A stretch of DNA of 64,000 nucleotides, taken from an uncultured Pseudomonadota bacterium (GTDB lineage: Bacteria > Myxococcota_A > UBA796 > GCA-2862545). The stretch covers positions 1 to 64,000 of the forward strand of contig CAIOSP010000017.1 in the NCBI GenBank assembly GCA_903861005.1. Reading direction: 5' to 3'. Positions 41,291-51,600 of the stretch are shown piece by piece. The notes below the pieces were generated by a model. It did no database searches. It worked only from the letters and a program-made list of their open reading frames with translations, and was not told the origin of the DNA. The position numbers and the translations under genes were made by a program. The stretch's first letter is position 1. Each line of letters starts with the position of its first letter.

Positions 41291-42407
41291 TCGCGCGGTT
41301 CTCCTCGCGGCGCTCTGCGCGCTCTGCGGCTGCGAGGCCGCGCCGGTCACCACGCTCGACCTGATGGGCGCGGTGGAGAAGCGCGCCGCGCAGACCGACG
41401 GGTTCGGCGGCGTGTCGCTCGGCGTGCACGCGTCGGCCGAGGACGCCTGGTGGTTCCAAGGTGCCGCGGGCCACGCCTGGGTCGGCGGGCCCGAGATGTC
41501 CGCCGACGACACGTTCGAGATCGCCAGCATCACCAAGACCTTCACCGCGGTCGCGACCCTGCGGCTGGTGGAGCAGGGGAGGCTCTCGCTCGACGACACC
41601 CTCGGCGAGCGCCTGCCCGCCTACGCGGACGGGCTCCTGGTGATCGACGGCCACGACTACGGCCCCGAGATCACCGTCCAGCAGCTGCTCCACCAGGACT
41701 CGGGCCTGCCGGACTACTGGGCGGATCCGCCGTTCGTGACGCGCGGCACCAACGCGTTCCTCAAGGCCTTCAACGCGGACACGGAGCGCGTGTGGACGCC
41801 CAATGAGCTGATCGCCGCTGCCGCCAAGCTGGATCCGATCGGCGCGCCCGGCGAGGTCTGGCACTACTCGGACACCAACTACGTGCTGCTCGGACTGCTC
41901 CTGGAGGCGGTCGAGAAGAAGCCGTACGACGCCGTGATCCGCGAGCAGCTCTTGGACCCGCTGGCCCTGGGCGACACATGGCTGACCTACCACGAGCAGC
42001 CGACGTCGGACGCGACCGAGTCCCACCGGTTCGAGGGCACCGACGACCTGTTTCGCGTGCCGCGTCAGGGCGCCGACTGGGCGGGCGGCGGACTGGTCAG
42101 CTCGCAGCGCGACCTGGTGACGTTCATCGAGGCCGTCGCGCGCGGCGACGTGTTCGACGACCCGGACATGCGGTTCACGCTCGTCGACCTGCAGCCCACC
42201 GACGAGGCGGACATCACCTACGGCCTCGGCGTGTTCGGCGTCGACCTGGGCGCGGACGGCTACCTCTGGGGCCACGACGGGTACGGCGGCTCCTTCGTCT
42301 ACACCTGGCCGCAGCGCGGCCTGACCATGGTCGGCACGGTCAATCAGACCGACGTGGACTGGTGGCCGCTGGCGCTGGCGACGATTCGGGCGGCGGACGC
42401 GCTGTAG
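41283..42407 (+). CDS. Class C beta-lactamase-like serine hydrolase lipoprotein
   Basis: 374 residues. Lipobox ALCGC (Cys17). The penicillin-recognising fold is shown by Ser82-Ile-Thr-Lys85 (SxxK), Tyr195-Ser-Asp in HYSDTNYVLLG at the YxN position, and WGHDGYGGSF with the HxG third motif. LHQDSGLPDY and GLVSSQRDLVTF are typical of esterase/DD-peptidase members of the family rather than proven beta-lactamases. Anchored in the envelope. Overlaps the OPT gene by 8 bp, so peptide hydrolysis and peptide uptake could be linked (inference). Confidence 0.88.
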   Translation: MADRAVLLAALCALCGCEAAPVTTLDLMGAVEKRAAQTDGFGGVSLGVHASAEDAWWFQGAAGHAWVGGPEMSADDTFEIASITKTFTAVATLRLVEQGRLSLDDTLGERLPAYADGLLVIDGHDYGPEITVQQLLHQDSGLPDYWADPPFVTRGTNAFLKAFNADTERVWTPNELIAAAAKLDPIGAPGEVWHYSDTNYVLLGLLLEAVEKKPYDAVIREQLLDPLALGDTWLTYHEQPTSDATESHRFEGTDDLFRVPRQGADWAGGGLVSSQRDLVTFIEAVARGDVFDDPDMRFTLVDLQPTDEADITYGLGVFGVDLGADGYLWGHDGYGGSFVYTWPQRGLTMVGTVNQTDVDWWPLALATIRAADAL

Positions 42408-42440
42408 GTGGGCCGGGCCTGGATCCAGCCCGCTTCGGAG

Positions 42441-42454
42441 GCGCTGCGCAGCGC
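42441..42454. repeat. 14-bp perfect palindrome in the leader of the rod operon
   Basis: GCGCTGCGCAGCGC is its own reverse complement. It lies within 42408-42629, the 222-bp gap before the rod-lipoprotein cassettes, between two GGATCC-containing segments (a second palindrome, CTGGATCCAG, is at about 42419-42428). Either could fold in RNA or bind a dimeric protein. No T-run follows. The rest of the gap shows no gene; an open frame from 42408 is continuous with the rod gene but lacks protein-like composition. Confidence 0.45.
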
Positions 42455-42629
42455 GGATCCGCCGAGATGGCCGCGCGAACCAGGGGCGTGCGCGTGCGCG
42501 CCGCTCCCGGGAATTCCGGTTTGCATCGTGCCTGCCGCGAGTGGGGGACCACCCGTACCTGCGAAATGGCCGGGGATAGCGGCATTGGGAGGCGTCACGG
42601 GATATCCGCGCCGCTTGCCTTTGTGCAGG

Positions 42630-45600
42630 TTGCGCCGTTCCCTCCCGGTCGGTCCGAGGTGTGTCATTCGACTCCTGGCTTCACTCGGTGCTGTCGTGGT
42701 TCTGTTGGCGAGCCCTGCGACGGCCCGCGCGGCCAACTGCACAGTGGACTACGGCGTGACGACCCCGTTGACGTGCGACTTCTCCTACGTGGGCCGCGCG
42801 GACAACATCAACCACCGTTCAAGCTGGTGCGGGAACCCGTCGGACACCGGCGCGGATGCCATCTTCCAGTTCACCCCGCCCAATGGCACCTCGGTCTCGG
42901 TCATTGGCGGGCTGCTCGAGGATTACACCACCTCCATCTTCACCGACATCGACCTGTTCGTGACCGAGGACGACTGCGGCGTGGCGGCGCCCTGCGTGGC
43001 GTTCGACAACTCCTCCAGGAACCAGTCCAAGCTCAACTTTGTGGCGAATGGTTCGACGTACTACGCCGCGATCGACGACTTCGGCGCGGCGGACGGGCGG
43101 TACCGCTGGGGTATCGAGGTGAGCTGTGGGGGCGCCTGCGCGCCCACCCACGTCGGCCAGACCTTGACATGCTCCAGCGACCTGTCGTCTTCGACGACGA
43201 GCAGCGTGAACTACCTGAGCTACTACGCCTGCGGAACGCCGTACCCGAGCGTTCGTCAGGACGGTCCCGAGTCGATCTACGCGTTCAGCCCGCAGCGTAC
43301 CGGGTCGGTCACGTTCAAGCTGTCCGGCATGACCAGCGACCACGACCTCTACGTGTTGGAGGATGCGTGCGCCGCGGCCGCTTGCATCTCCAGCGCGAAC
43401 GACCTCTCGGTCAACACCGATCAGGTGACCTTCAGCGCCGTGAAGGGTCACGTCTACTACATCGTGGTCGAGGCCTACGGCGGAGTGGGCTCGTACAACC
43501 TCTCGTTCGCCGACAACACCGGCGGCTGCGTCGAGGACTGCAATGACCGCGTCGACAACGACCTCGACACCTTCGTGGACTGCGCGGATCCGGACTGCGC
43601 GGGCGACCCCGTCTGCAACCAGTGCGACGTGGATCACGACGGCTTCCAGGCGGTGTCCTGCGGCGGGCACGACTGCAACGACAACGTGGCCAACTTCGGC
43701 GACACCGACAGCGATCTGATCCCGAATGACTGCGACAACTGCAAGACGGTCGCGAACCTCTCCCAGTCCGACGTAGACGCCGACGGCTTCGGCGACGCGT
43801 GCGACATCTGCGGCGGCGGCAACGACGCGCTCGACGGCGATCACGACACGCGCCCTGACGCGTGCGACATCTGCCCAGGCTCCAACGACTTCGTCGACGC
43901 CGACGTGGACGGCATCCCGGACGGCTGCGACATCTGCCCCGGGTTCAACGACGCCGCCGACGCCGACCACGACAGCGTGCCCGACGGCTGCGACAAGTGC
44001 GCGAACGCGCCCGACCTGCTCGACGGCGACCTCGACGGCGTGCCGAACGCCTGCGACATCTGCCCCGGCTTCAGCGACCTCGTCGACTCGGACCTGGACC
44101 TCGTGCCCAACGGCTGCGACACCTGCCAGGGCTTCGACAACCGCCTCGACGCGGACCATGACCTGGTGCCGAACGGCTGCGACGTGTGCGTTGGCTTCGA
44201 CGATCGCCTCGACGCGGACGCCGACACGCGCCCCGACGGCTGCGACATCTGCGCGGGCTTTGACGATCGGCAGGACGCGGACGCCGACGGCGTGCCGAAC
44301 GGCTGCGACTCCTGCGTGGGCGCCACCACCGACTCCGACCTCGACACCGTGCCGGACGCCTGCGACATCTGCCCGGGCTCGAACGACTTGGTCGACACCG
44401 ACGTGGACGGCGTGCCGAACGGCTGCGACGTCTGCCCCGGGTCGCCCGACGGCGCCGACGCCGACGCGGACACCACGCCGGACGGCTGCGACATCTGCGC
44501 CGGCTACGACGATCGCCTCGACCCGGATCTGGACGGCGTGCCCGACGGCTGCGACGTGTGCCCTGGCGCCGACGACAACGTCGACACCGACGGCGACGGC
44601 GTGGCGGACGGCTGCGACGTGTGCGCGGACGGCGATGACGCGCTTGACGGCGACCTGGACACCGTGCCCGACGCGTGCGACGCCTGCGACCCGGGCGATG
44701 ACTTCCTGGACGCAGACGCGGACGCTGTGCCGGACGCCTGCGACGTGTGCGAAGGCTTCTCCGACCTGGTCGACGCCGACCTCGACACCGTTCCGAACGG
44801 CTGCGACGTGTGCCCCGGCGCCGACGACGCGCTCGACGCGGACGCCGATGGCGTGCCCGACGGCTGCGACGTCTGCGTGGGCTTCGACGACCTGTCCGAC
44901 GCCGACGCGGACACCGTGCCCGACGGCTGCGACATCTGTCCGAACGCCGACGACCTGCTCGACGCGGACGCGGACGGATTTCCGAACGGCTGCGATGTCT
45001 GTCCGGGCTCCGATGATCTGGCCGACGTCGATCTCGACGGCGTGCCGGACGGCTGCGACATCTGCGGCGGCTTCGACGACAAGATCGACGGCGACAGCGA
45101 CGGCGTGCCGGACGGCTGCGACATCTGCCTCGCGGGCGACGACTTCACGGACTCGGACGCGGACCACGTGCCCGACGCATGCGATGTCTGCGCCGGCCAC
45201 GATGACGCGGTGGACGCGGACGGCGATGGCGTGCCCAACGGCTGCGACTCTTGCGTCGGCTCGCTCGACGACGCGGATCAGGACGGCGTGCCCGACGCTT
45301 GCGACGTCTGCCCCGGCGCGGACGACACGCTCGACGCGGACCAGGACGGCGTCCCCGATGCCTGCGACGTCTGCCCCGGGGCGGACGACGCGCTCGACGC
45401 GGACCAGGACGCCGTGCCGGATGCCTGCGACGTCTGCCCTGGCGCCGACGACGCGATCGACTCTGACGTCGACGGCGTACCTGACGCCTGCGACGCCTGT
45501 CGCATCGGCAACGACGCGCTCGACGCCGACCAGGACGGCGTGCCTGACGCCTGCGACGTGTGCGCGGACGCGAACGACGCCCTCGACGCGGACGCCGACG

Positions 45601-47165
45601 GCGTGCCCAACGGCTGCGACATCTGCTCCGCGGGCGATGACACGGTGGACGCCGACGGCGACCATGTCCCTGACGCCTGCGACATCTGCGCGTCCGGCGA
45701 CGACGCGCTCGACGCCGACGGCGACACCGTGCCCGACGCGTGCGACGTGTGCCCGGGCGGCTCGGACCTGACGGACGCCGACCACGACAGCGTGCTCGAC
45801 GGCTGCGACGTCTGCCCTGGCGCCAACGACCTCGCCGACGGCGACGCCGACGGCGTGGCCGATGGCTGCGACACCTGCCCGACCGCGGCCAACCCCACGC
45901 AGCTCGACAGCGACGGCGACGGTAACGGCGACGTCTGCGACCCGTGCCCGCAGATCGCGAACGAGCCCGACGCGGACGGCGACGGCTTCCCGTCCTGCAA
46001 GGACTGCGACGACGGCGACGCGACGCTCAACGATTCAGACGTGGACCAGGACGGCACCACGTCCTGCGGCGGCGACTGCAATGACCTCGTGGACAGCATC
46101 CTCGCAGGCAGCGCTGAGACACCTGACGGCATCGATCAGGACTGCGACGGCACGGTCGACGAGGGCACCATCTGGTACGACGACGACGGCGACGGCTACA
46201 CTGAGGCCGGCGGCGACTGCGACGACACCACCGTCACCCTGGCGCCCAACCGCGTCGAGGTGTGCGACGGCGTCGACCAGGACTGCGACGGCGTGATCGA
46301 CGAGGGTACCACCTGCTTCGACGACGACGGCGACGGCGCCTGCGAGGGCCCGAGCTGCCATGACGGCTCGCGTCCCGGCGACTGCGACGACAGCAACGCC
46401 ACCATCACGCCCACCGCGACGGAGGTCCCGCTCAACGAGATCGACGACAACTGCGACGGCGAGGTCGACTTTGGCACTGTGGATCCGGACGCCGACGGCT
46501 ACCTCGAAGGCGGCGGCGACTGCGCGCCCAACAACGGCGACGTGCACCCCGGCGCGATCGAGCTGGTCAACGGCGTGGACGACGACTGCGACGGCCTGAT
46601 CGACGAGGGCACCACCGCGTACGACGACGACGGCGACGGCACGTCCGAGGACCAGGGCGACTGCGACGACGGCGACGCCGCCGTGCATGACGGCGCGCTC
46701 GAGGTGGCCAACGGCGTGGACGACGACTGCGACGGCCTGGTCGACGAGGGCACCGAGGTCTACGACGACGACGGGGACGGCCGCTCCGAGGCGGCGGGGG
46801 ACTGCGACGACACCAACCCGTCGATCCACCCCGTGGCGGACGACATCGCCAACGGCGTGGACGACGACTGCGACGGTCGCGTCGACGAGGACATCGTCGA
46901 CCTGGACGGCGACGGCTACGCCACCGCCACGGGCGACTGCGACGACAGCAACGGGTGGGTCCACCCGAACGGCCGCGAGTTCTGCGACGCGATCGACAAC
47001 AACTGCGACGGCGTGGTCGACGAAGACTGCGTGGAGGACGTGGTGACGCCCACCAAGCCCACCAAGCCCACCGACACCTGCGGCTGTGACCAGTCTGGCT
47101 CGCCGGTCAGCCTGCTGTGGGGCCTGCCGCTCGGGCTGCTCGCGCTCCGCCGGAGGCGCGCATGA
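42630..47165 (+). CDS. Giant surface rod protein, cassette copy A (33 repeats)
   Basis: About 1511 residues. No ATG fits; the TTG at 42630 aligns exactly with the ATG of copy B (same AGG-NTG-CGC context, eight codons to the shared AGG-TGT), so it was chosen. Order: signal peptide ending TARA-AN; two PPC-like beta domains (~35-300; [30 protein letters not shown]); Cys-rich spacer; rod of 33 repeats of CDxCPGxDDxxDADxDGVPDG; seven MopE units; CGC, hydrophobic helix, LALRRRRA tail (MYXO-CTERM-like). Predicted to be exported, calcium- or metal-stabilised and anchored to the cell surface by a myxosortase. The codons of the terminal arginines contain GGAGG that serves the next gene (ATGA overlap). 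Paralogue of the gene at 48625. Confidence 0.85.
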   Translation: MRRSLPVGPRCVIRLLASLGAVVVLLASPATARAANCTVDYGVTTPLTCDFSYVGRADNINHRSSWCGNPSDTGADAIFQFTPPNGTSVSVIGGLLEDYTTSIFTDIDLFVTEDDCGVAAPCVAFDNSSRNQSKLNFVANGSTYYAAIDDFGAADGRYRWGIEVSCGGACAPTHVGQTLTCSSDLSSSTTSSVNYLSYYACGTPYPSVRQDGPESIYAFSPQRTGSVTFKLSGMTSDHDLYVLEDACAAAACISSANDLSVNTDQVTFSAVKGHVYYIVVEAYGGVGSYNLSFADNTGGCVEDCNDRVDNDLDTFVDCADPDCAGDPVCNQCDVDHDGFQAVSCGGHDCNDNVANFGDTDSDLIPNDCDNCKTVANLSQSDVDADGFGDACDICGGGNDALDGDHDTRPDACDICPGSNDFVDADVDGIPDGCDICPGFNDAADADHDSVPDGCDKCANAPDLLDGDLDGVPNACDICPGFSDLVDSDLDLVPNGCDTCQGFDNRLDADHDLVPNGCDVCVGFDDRLDADADTRPDGCDICAGFDDRQDADADGVPNGCDSCVGATTDSDLDTVPDACDICPGSNDLVDTDVDGVPNGCDVCPGSPDGADADADTTPDGCDICAGYDDRLDPDLDGVPDGCDVCPGADDNVDTDGDGVADGCDVCADGDDALDGDLDTVPDACDACDPGDDFLDADADAVPDACDVCEGFSDLVDADLDTVPNGCDVCPGADDALDADADGVPDGCDVCVGFDDLSDADADTVPDGCDICPNADDLLDADADGFPNGCDVCPGSDDLADVDLDGVPDGCDICGGFDDKIDGDSDGVPDGCDICLAGDDFTDSDADHVPDACDVCAGHDDAVDADGDGVPNGCDSCVGSLDDADQDGVPDACDVCPGADDTLDADQDGVPDACDVCPGADDALDADQDAVPDACDVCPGADDAIDSDVDGVPDACDACRIGNDALDADQDGVPDACDVCADANDALDADADGVPNGCDICSAGDDTVDADGDHVPDACDICASGDDALDADGDTVPDACDVCPGGSDLTDADHDSVLDGCDVCPGANDLADGDADGVADGCDTCPTAANPTQLDSDGDGNGDVCDPCPQIANEPDADGDGFPSCKDCDDGDATLNDSDVDQDGTTSCGGDCNDLVDSILAGSAETPDGIDQDCDGTVDEGTIWYDDDGDGYTEAGGDCDDTTVTLAPNRVEVCDGVDQDCDGVIDEGTTCFDDDGDGACEGPSCHDGSRPGDCDDSNATITPTATEVPLNEIDDNCDGEVDFGTVDPDADGYLEGGGDCAPNNGDVHPGAIELVNGVDDDCDGLIDEGTTAYDDDGDGTSEDQGDCDDGDAAVHDGALEVANGVDDDCDGLVDEGTEVYDDDGDGRSEAAGDCDDTNPSIHPVADDIANGVDDDCDGRVDEDIVDLDGDGYATATGDCDDSNGWVHPNGREFCDAIDNNCDGVVDEDCVEDVVTPTKPTKPTDTCGCDQSGSPVSLLWGLPLGLLALRRRRA
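43800..45866 (+). repeat. 63-bp coding repeat array, 33 units (rod A)
   Basis: The rod is 2067 bp: 31 units of 63 bp (21 residues) plus two units of 57 bp (19 residues), which accounts for the length exactly. The short units start at 44304 and 45243 (CDSCVGATT... and CDSCVGSLDD...), splitting the array into blocks of 8, 14 and 9 full units. Units at 45300, 45363 and 45426 are nearly identical in protein and DNA, a sign of recent unit duplication. Each unit has CxxC plus an Asp ladder DxDxDG. Confidence 0.95.
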
Positions 47166-48574
47166 ACCGCCGCATCCTGATCGCGGTCGCGCTGTGCGGC
47201 GCGTGCAACAGCACGGTCCTCTCCTCCGCGGCGGCCGTCGTCGTCCCAGCGCCGCCGCTGCTCGACCTGGGCGTCGTGCTCGTCGGGGAAGAGGTCACGG
47301 GCCACGTCACGCTCGGCGTGAAGAACGGTCCGGCGAGCCTGCTCGACGTGAACCTGCTGCCCACGGAGGGCGACGGCTTCGTCTTCGAGGCCGAGACGCC
47401 CTACGTGATCGACGTGGACGACAACGACGGGTTCGACCTGACCTTCCGCCCGACGGAGGCCGGCTACGCGTCGGCCGTGGTGCAGATCACGACCGATGCC
47501 CGTGATCCGCTCGTGGAGATCGAGGTCCGCTCCCGCGCGGTCGCCGCCGACCTGCTCGCCTCGCCCGCCATCCTCGACCTGGGCGTGGTGCCCACGGGCA
47601 CCACCGGCACCGGCCTGGTGAAGCTGGAAGACCTGGGCGACATCAGCGTGCCCATGTCGGGCGCGTCCTCCACCACGCCCGGCCTGGGCGTGTCCACGGC
47701 GTTCCCGCTCACCGTGCTCGCGCACGGCTCGGTCGACCTGGAGGTGGCGTACACCGCGCCCAACCAGGCGCCGATGCTCGGGCGCGTGTCGCTGCTGGTC
47801 GGCGGCGTCCCGGTGTCGGACGTGGTGATCGTGCGCGCCAACAGCTGCGAGCAGGGCCTGCCCTCCGCCTACGACGTGGACGGCGACGGCGTCACCAGCT
47901 GCGGCGGCGACTGCGACGACGGGGATGCGGCCAAGGGCCCCGCCGGCGTCGAGGTCATCAACGGCGACGACGACGACTGCGACGGCCGCGTCGACAACGG
48001 GACCACCGTGTACGACGACGACGGCGACGGGTTCTGCGAGGGCCCCACGTGCCTGGGCAGCGCGCGTCCGGGCGACTGTCAGGACGCGGATCCGGCGGTG
48101 TCACCTGGCGCCACTGAGGTCCTGGACAACGGCGTCGACGACAACTGCGACGGCATCCTGGATCCGAACGCCATCGACCGTGACGGCGACGGCTTTGGCC
48201 CGTCGGGCGGCGACTGCGACGACACCAACGCCTTGGTTCACCCGGGCGTGGTCGAGGTCCTCAACAGCAAGGACGACGACTGCGACGGGGTGGTGGACGA
48301 CCACACGTCGGTGTTCGACGACGACGGCGACGGCTTCTGCGAGAGCCCGTCGAGCTGCCTGGGCGGCGCGCGGACCGGCGACTGCTCCGACGTGGACGAG
48401 GACCGGTTCCCCGGCGCCACCGAGACGCCCAACTTCGTCGACGACGACTGCGACGGCGAGGTGGACGAGGGGACGACCCGCGGCGACGACGACGGCGACG
48501 GCTACACTGAGGTGGGCGGCGACTGCGACGACGCGGATCCACTGCGCAATCCGGCCCGAGGAAACTGTCCGTAG
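47162..48574 (+). CDS. Lipoprotein with Hydin-like Ig domains and MopE units, cassette copy A
   Basis: 470 residues. ATG overlaps the stop of rod A (ATGA), with GGAGG at 47152-47156 inside the rod gene. Lipobox ALCGAC (Cys15). Residues ~30-240 are two Ig-like domains of the Hydin/choice-of-anchor D type ([52 protein letters not shown]). Then [20 protein letters not shown] and four MopE units ending at GNCP with no C-terminal anchor. Presumably membrane-bound by its lipid and translated in fixed ratio with the rod; the shared MopE modules may let the two proteins associate. Paralogue of the gene at 54234. Confidence 0.85.
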   Translation: MNRRILIAVALCGACNSTVLSSAAAVVVPAPPLLDLGVVLVGEEVTGHVTLGVKNGPASLLDVNLLPTEGDGFVFEAETPYVIDVDDNDGFDLTFRPTEAGYASAVVQITTDARDPLVEIEVRSRAVAADLLASPAILDLGVVPTGTTGTGLVKLEDLGDISVPMSGASSTTPGLGVSTAFPLTVLAHGSVDLEVAYTAPNQAPMLGRVSLLVGGVPVSDVVIVRANSCEQGLPSAYDVDGDGVTSCGGDCDDGDAAKGPAGVEVINGDDDDCDGRVDNGTTVYDDDGDGFCEGPTCLGSARPGDCQDADPAVSPGATEVLDNGVDDNCDGILDPNAIDRDGDGFGPSGGDCDDTNALVHPGVVEVLNSKDDDCDGVVDDHTSVFDDDGDGFCESPSSCLGGARTGDCSDVDEDRFPGATETPNFVDDDCDGEVDEGTTRGDDDGDGYTEVGGDCDDADPLRNPARGNCP

Positions 48575-48624
48575 CGCGCTGAGGTCGCGATCGTTTGCTG
48601 CAATTGGGTGACGATTGGCGTAGG

Positions 48625-51600
48625 ATGCGCGTGGGTCCTCTACGCGCATCGAGGTGTTCCATCCGCACTCTGGCTGCATGCGGCGCGTTCGCGCTGTTCA
48701 TGGCGATCGACGGGTCTGCGTCCGCGGCATCCTGTGTCGTCGACACGGTGATCCCCGACGCGAGCGCCTGTGGTTTTTCGGCCTTCGGCACGACGAACAC
48801 CACCAGCGACGTGACCTTGCTCTGCGGGGCGCTCACCCAGGGCTCGGACGTCACGTTCCAGTTCACGCCGCAGGCGGGTCAGACCGTGACGGTCACGGGC
48901 GGCATCAAGTACCCGGGCGTGACCGGCTTCCAGGCGGTGGACCCCGACCTGCTGATCACCAAGAACGACTGCTCGATCCTGTCCACCTGCACGGCGAGCG
49001 AGCAGAGCTCGGCGCTGGCGGGCTCGGTCAGCTTTGTGTCGGACGGCTCGACCTACTTCGCGACCTTGGACGACGGAAACGGGATCGCCGCCATCTTGGG
49101 TCCCAAGGCCTACCCCTGGGGCATCGAGATCAGCTGCAGCGGCACGTGCGCGCCGTCGCAGGTCACCGCGAACGTCACCTGCTCAAGCGACCTCACCGGC
49201 ACCACGGTCGGTGCGACCAACTTCTTCAACTACTACGCGTGTGGCACCCCCAACGTGGGCGTCGGTCAGACCAACGGCGAGCGCATCTACGCGTTCACGC
49301 CACAGAAGGCGGGCTCGGTCACGTTCAAGCTGTCGGGCCTGACCAAGGACCACGATCTGTACGTGCTCGCGGACACCTGCACCACGGGAACGTGCATCGC
49401 GGGCGCCAACAGCAAGTCCGCCGTCAACACCGAGTCGGTCACCTTCGACGCGCTGCTCGGTCACACCTACTACATCGTGGTCGAGGCCTACGGCGGCGGG
49501 AGCACCTTCTCGCTCTCATTCCAGGACAACACCAGCGGCTGCGCTGAGGACTGCGACGACCTGACGGACAACGACGTCGACGGCGCGATCGACTGCGCGG
49601 ACTCCGACTGCACCGGCGACCCGGCATGTAGCGCCTGCGACGTGGACCACGACGGCTTCCTCGCGGTGTCGTGCGGCGGCCACGACTGCAACGACACGGT
49701 CTTCAACACCGGCGACACCGACGGCGACCTCGTCCCCAACACCTGCGACAACTGCCAGACGGTGGCGAACGTCACGCAGGTGGACGGCGACTCAGACGGC
49801 TACGGCAACGCCTGCGACGTGTGCCCGGGCAGCCCGGACGGGCTCGACGCGGATCACGATCTGGTGCCCGACGGCTGCGACATCTGCAGCCGCGGCCCGG
49901 ACAACGTGGACGCCGACGTCGACACCATCCCCGACGCCTGCGACGTGTGCCGCGGTCACGACGATCGCGTCGACCCAGACGGCGACGGCGTGCCGACCGG
50001 CTGCGATCTGTGCGAGGGCTTCCCCGACAGCGTCGACCCGGACTTCGACACCGTGCCGACCGGCTGCGACATCTGCCTGCGCGGCAACGACTTCCTCGAC
50101 GCGGACTTGGACACCGTCCCCAACGCCTGCGACGTGTGCGCGCGCAACGACGACCGCCTCGACGCGGACGGCGACGGCGTGCCCGACGGCTGCGACCTGT
50201 GCGCGAACTACAACGACGCGCTCGACCTGGACGGCGACGGCGTCCCCAACCGTTGCGACAAGTGCCTTGGCTTCCCGGACTCGGCGGACGCGGATCTGGA
50301 CACGATCCCCGACGGCTGCGACCAGTGCCGCGGCCACGACGATCGCCTGGACGCGGATCTGGACGGCGTGCCCGACGGCTGCGACATCTGCGTGGGCTTC
50401 AATGACAAGGCGGACGCAGACGCGGACGGCGTTCCGAACGGCTGCGACCAGTGCTCGAACTTCAACGACGCGCTCGACGCGGACCACGACGGCGTCCCGA
50501 ACCTCTGCGACATCTGCCCGAACGCCAACGACAAGGCGGACGCGGACGCCGACGGCGTGCCGGACGGCTGCGACGCGTGCATCGGGTTTGACGACAACGT
50601 CGACTCCGATCTGGACGGCACGGCCGACGGCTGTGACCTGTGCCCGACCTTCGACGACCGCCTCGACGCGGACCACGACGGCGTGCCGAACGGCTGCGAC
50701 GAGTGCCCGGGCGCCGACGACAACGCCGACGCGGATCTGGACGGCGTGGCCGATGCCTGCGACGCCTGCCCTGGCGAGGACGATCGACTCGACGCCGACC
50801 TCGACCTGGCGCCGGACGCCTGCGACGTGTGCCCCGGCGGCGACGATCGCCTCGACGCGGACGCGGACACCGTGCCCGACGACTGCGACATCTGCCCTGG
50901 CTTCAACGACCTGCTGGATGGCGACGGCGACGGCGTGCCGAACGGCTGTGACTCCTGCGTGGGCGCGCTCACCGACACCGACCAGGACGGCGTGCCCGAC
51001 GCCTGCGACGTCTGCCCCGGCTTCAGCGACTCGGCGGACGCGGACCACGATGGCGTGCCCGACGGCTGCGACGAGTGCCCCGGCTTCAACGACGCGGCGG
51101 ACGCGGACCACGACACCATCGCGGACGGCTGCGACATCTGCGCGAACGCGGACGATCTGGCCGACGAGGACGGCGACAGCGTGCCCAACGGCTGCGACGT
51201 CTGCGCGGGCTTCGACGACTTCGCGGACATCGACGTGGACACCGTGCCGGACGGCTGCGACGTGTGCGCGGCGGGCTCCGATCTGTCCGACGCCGACGCG
51301 GACACCGTGCCCGACGCCTGCGACATCTGCCCGAACGCGGACGATCTGAGCGACGGCGACGCGGACACCGTGCCCGACGGCTGCGACATCTGCCTGGGCG
51401 CCGACGACTTCCTCGACGCGGACGCCGACGGCGTGCCGGACGGCTGCGACGCGTGCCCTGGGTTTGACGACGGCCTGGACGGTGACTTGGACGGCGTGGC
51501 CGACGGCTGTGACGTCTGTGACCCGGGCGACGACCGCCTGGACGCCGACCGCGACACCGTGCCTGACGCCTGCGACGTGTGCGCGAACGGCGACGACCGC

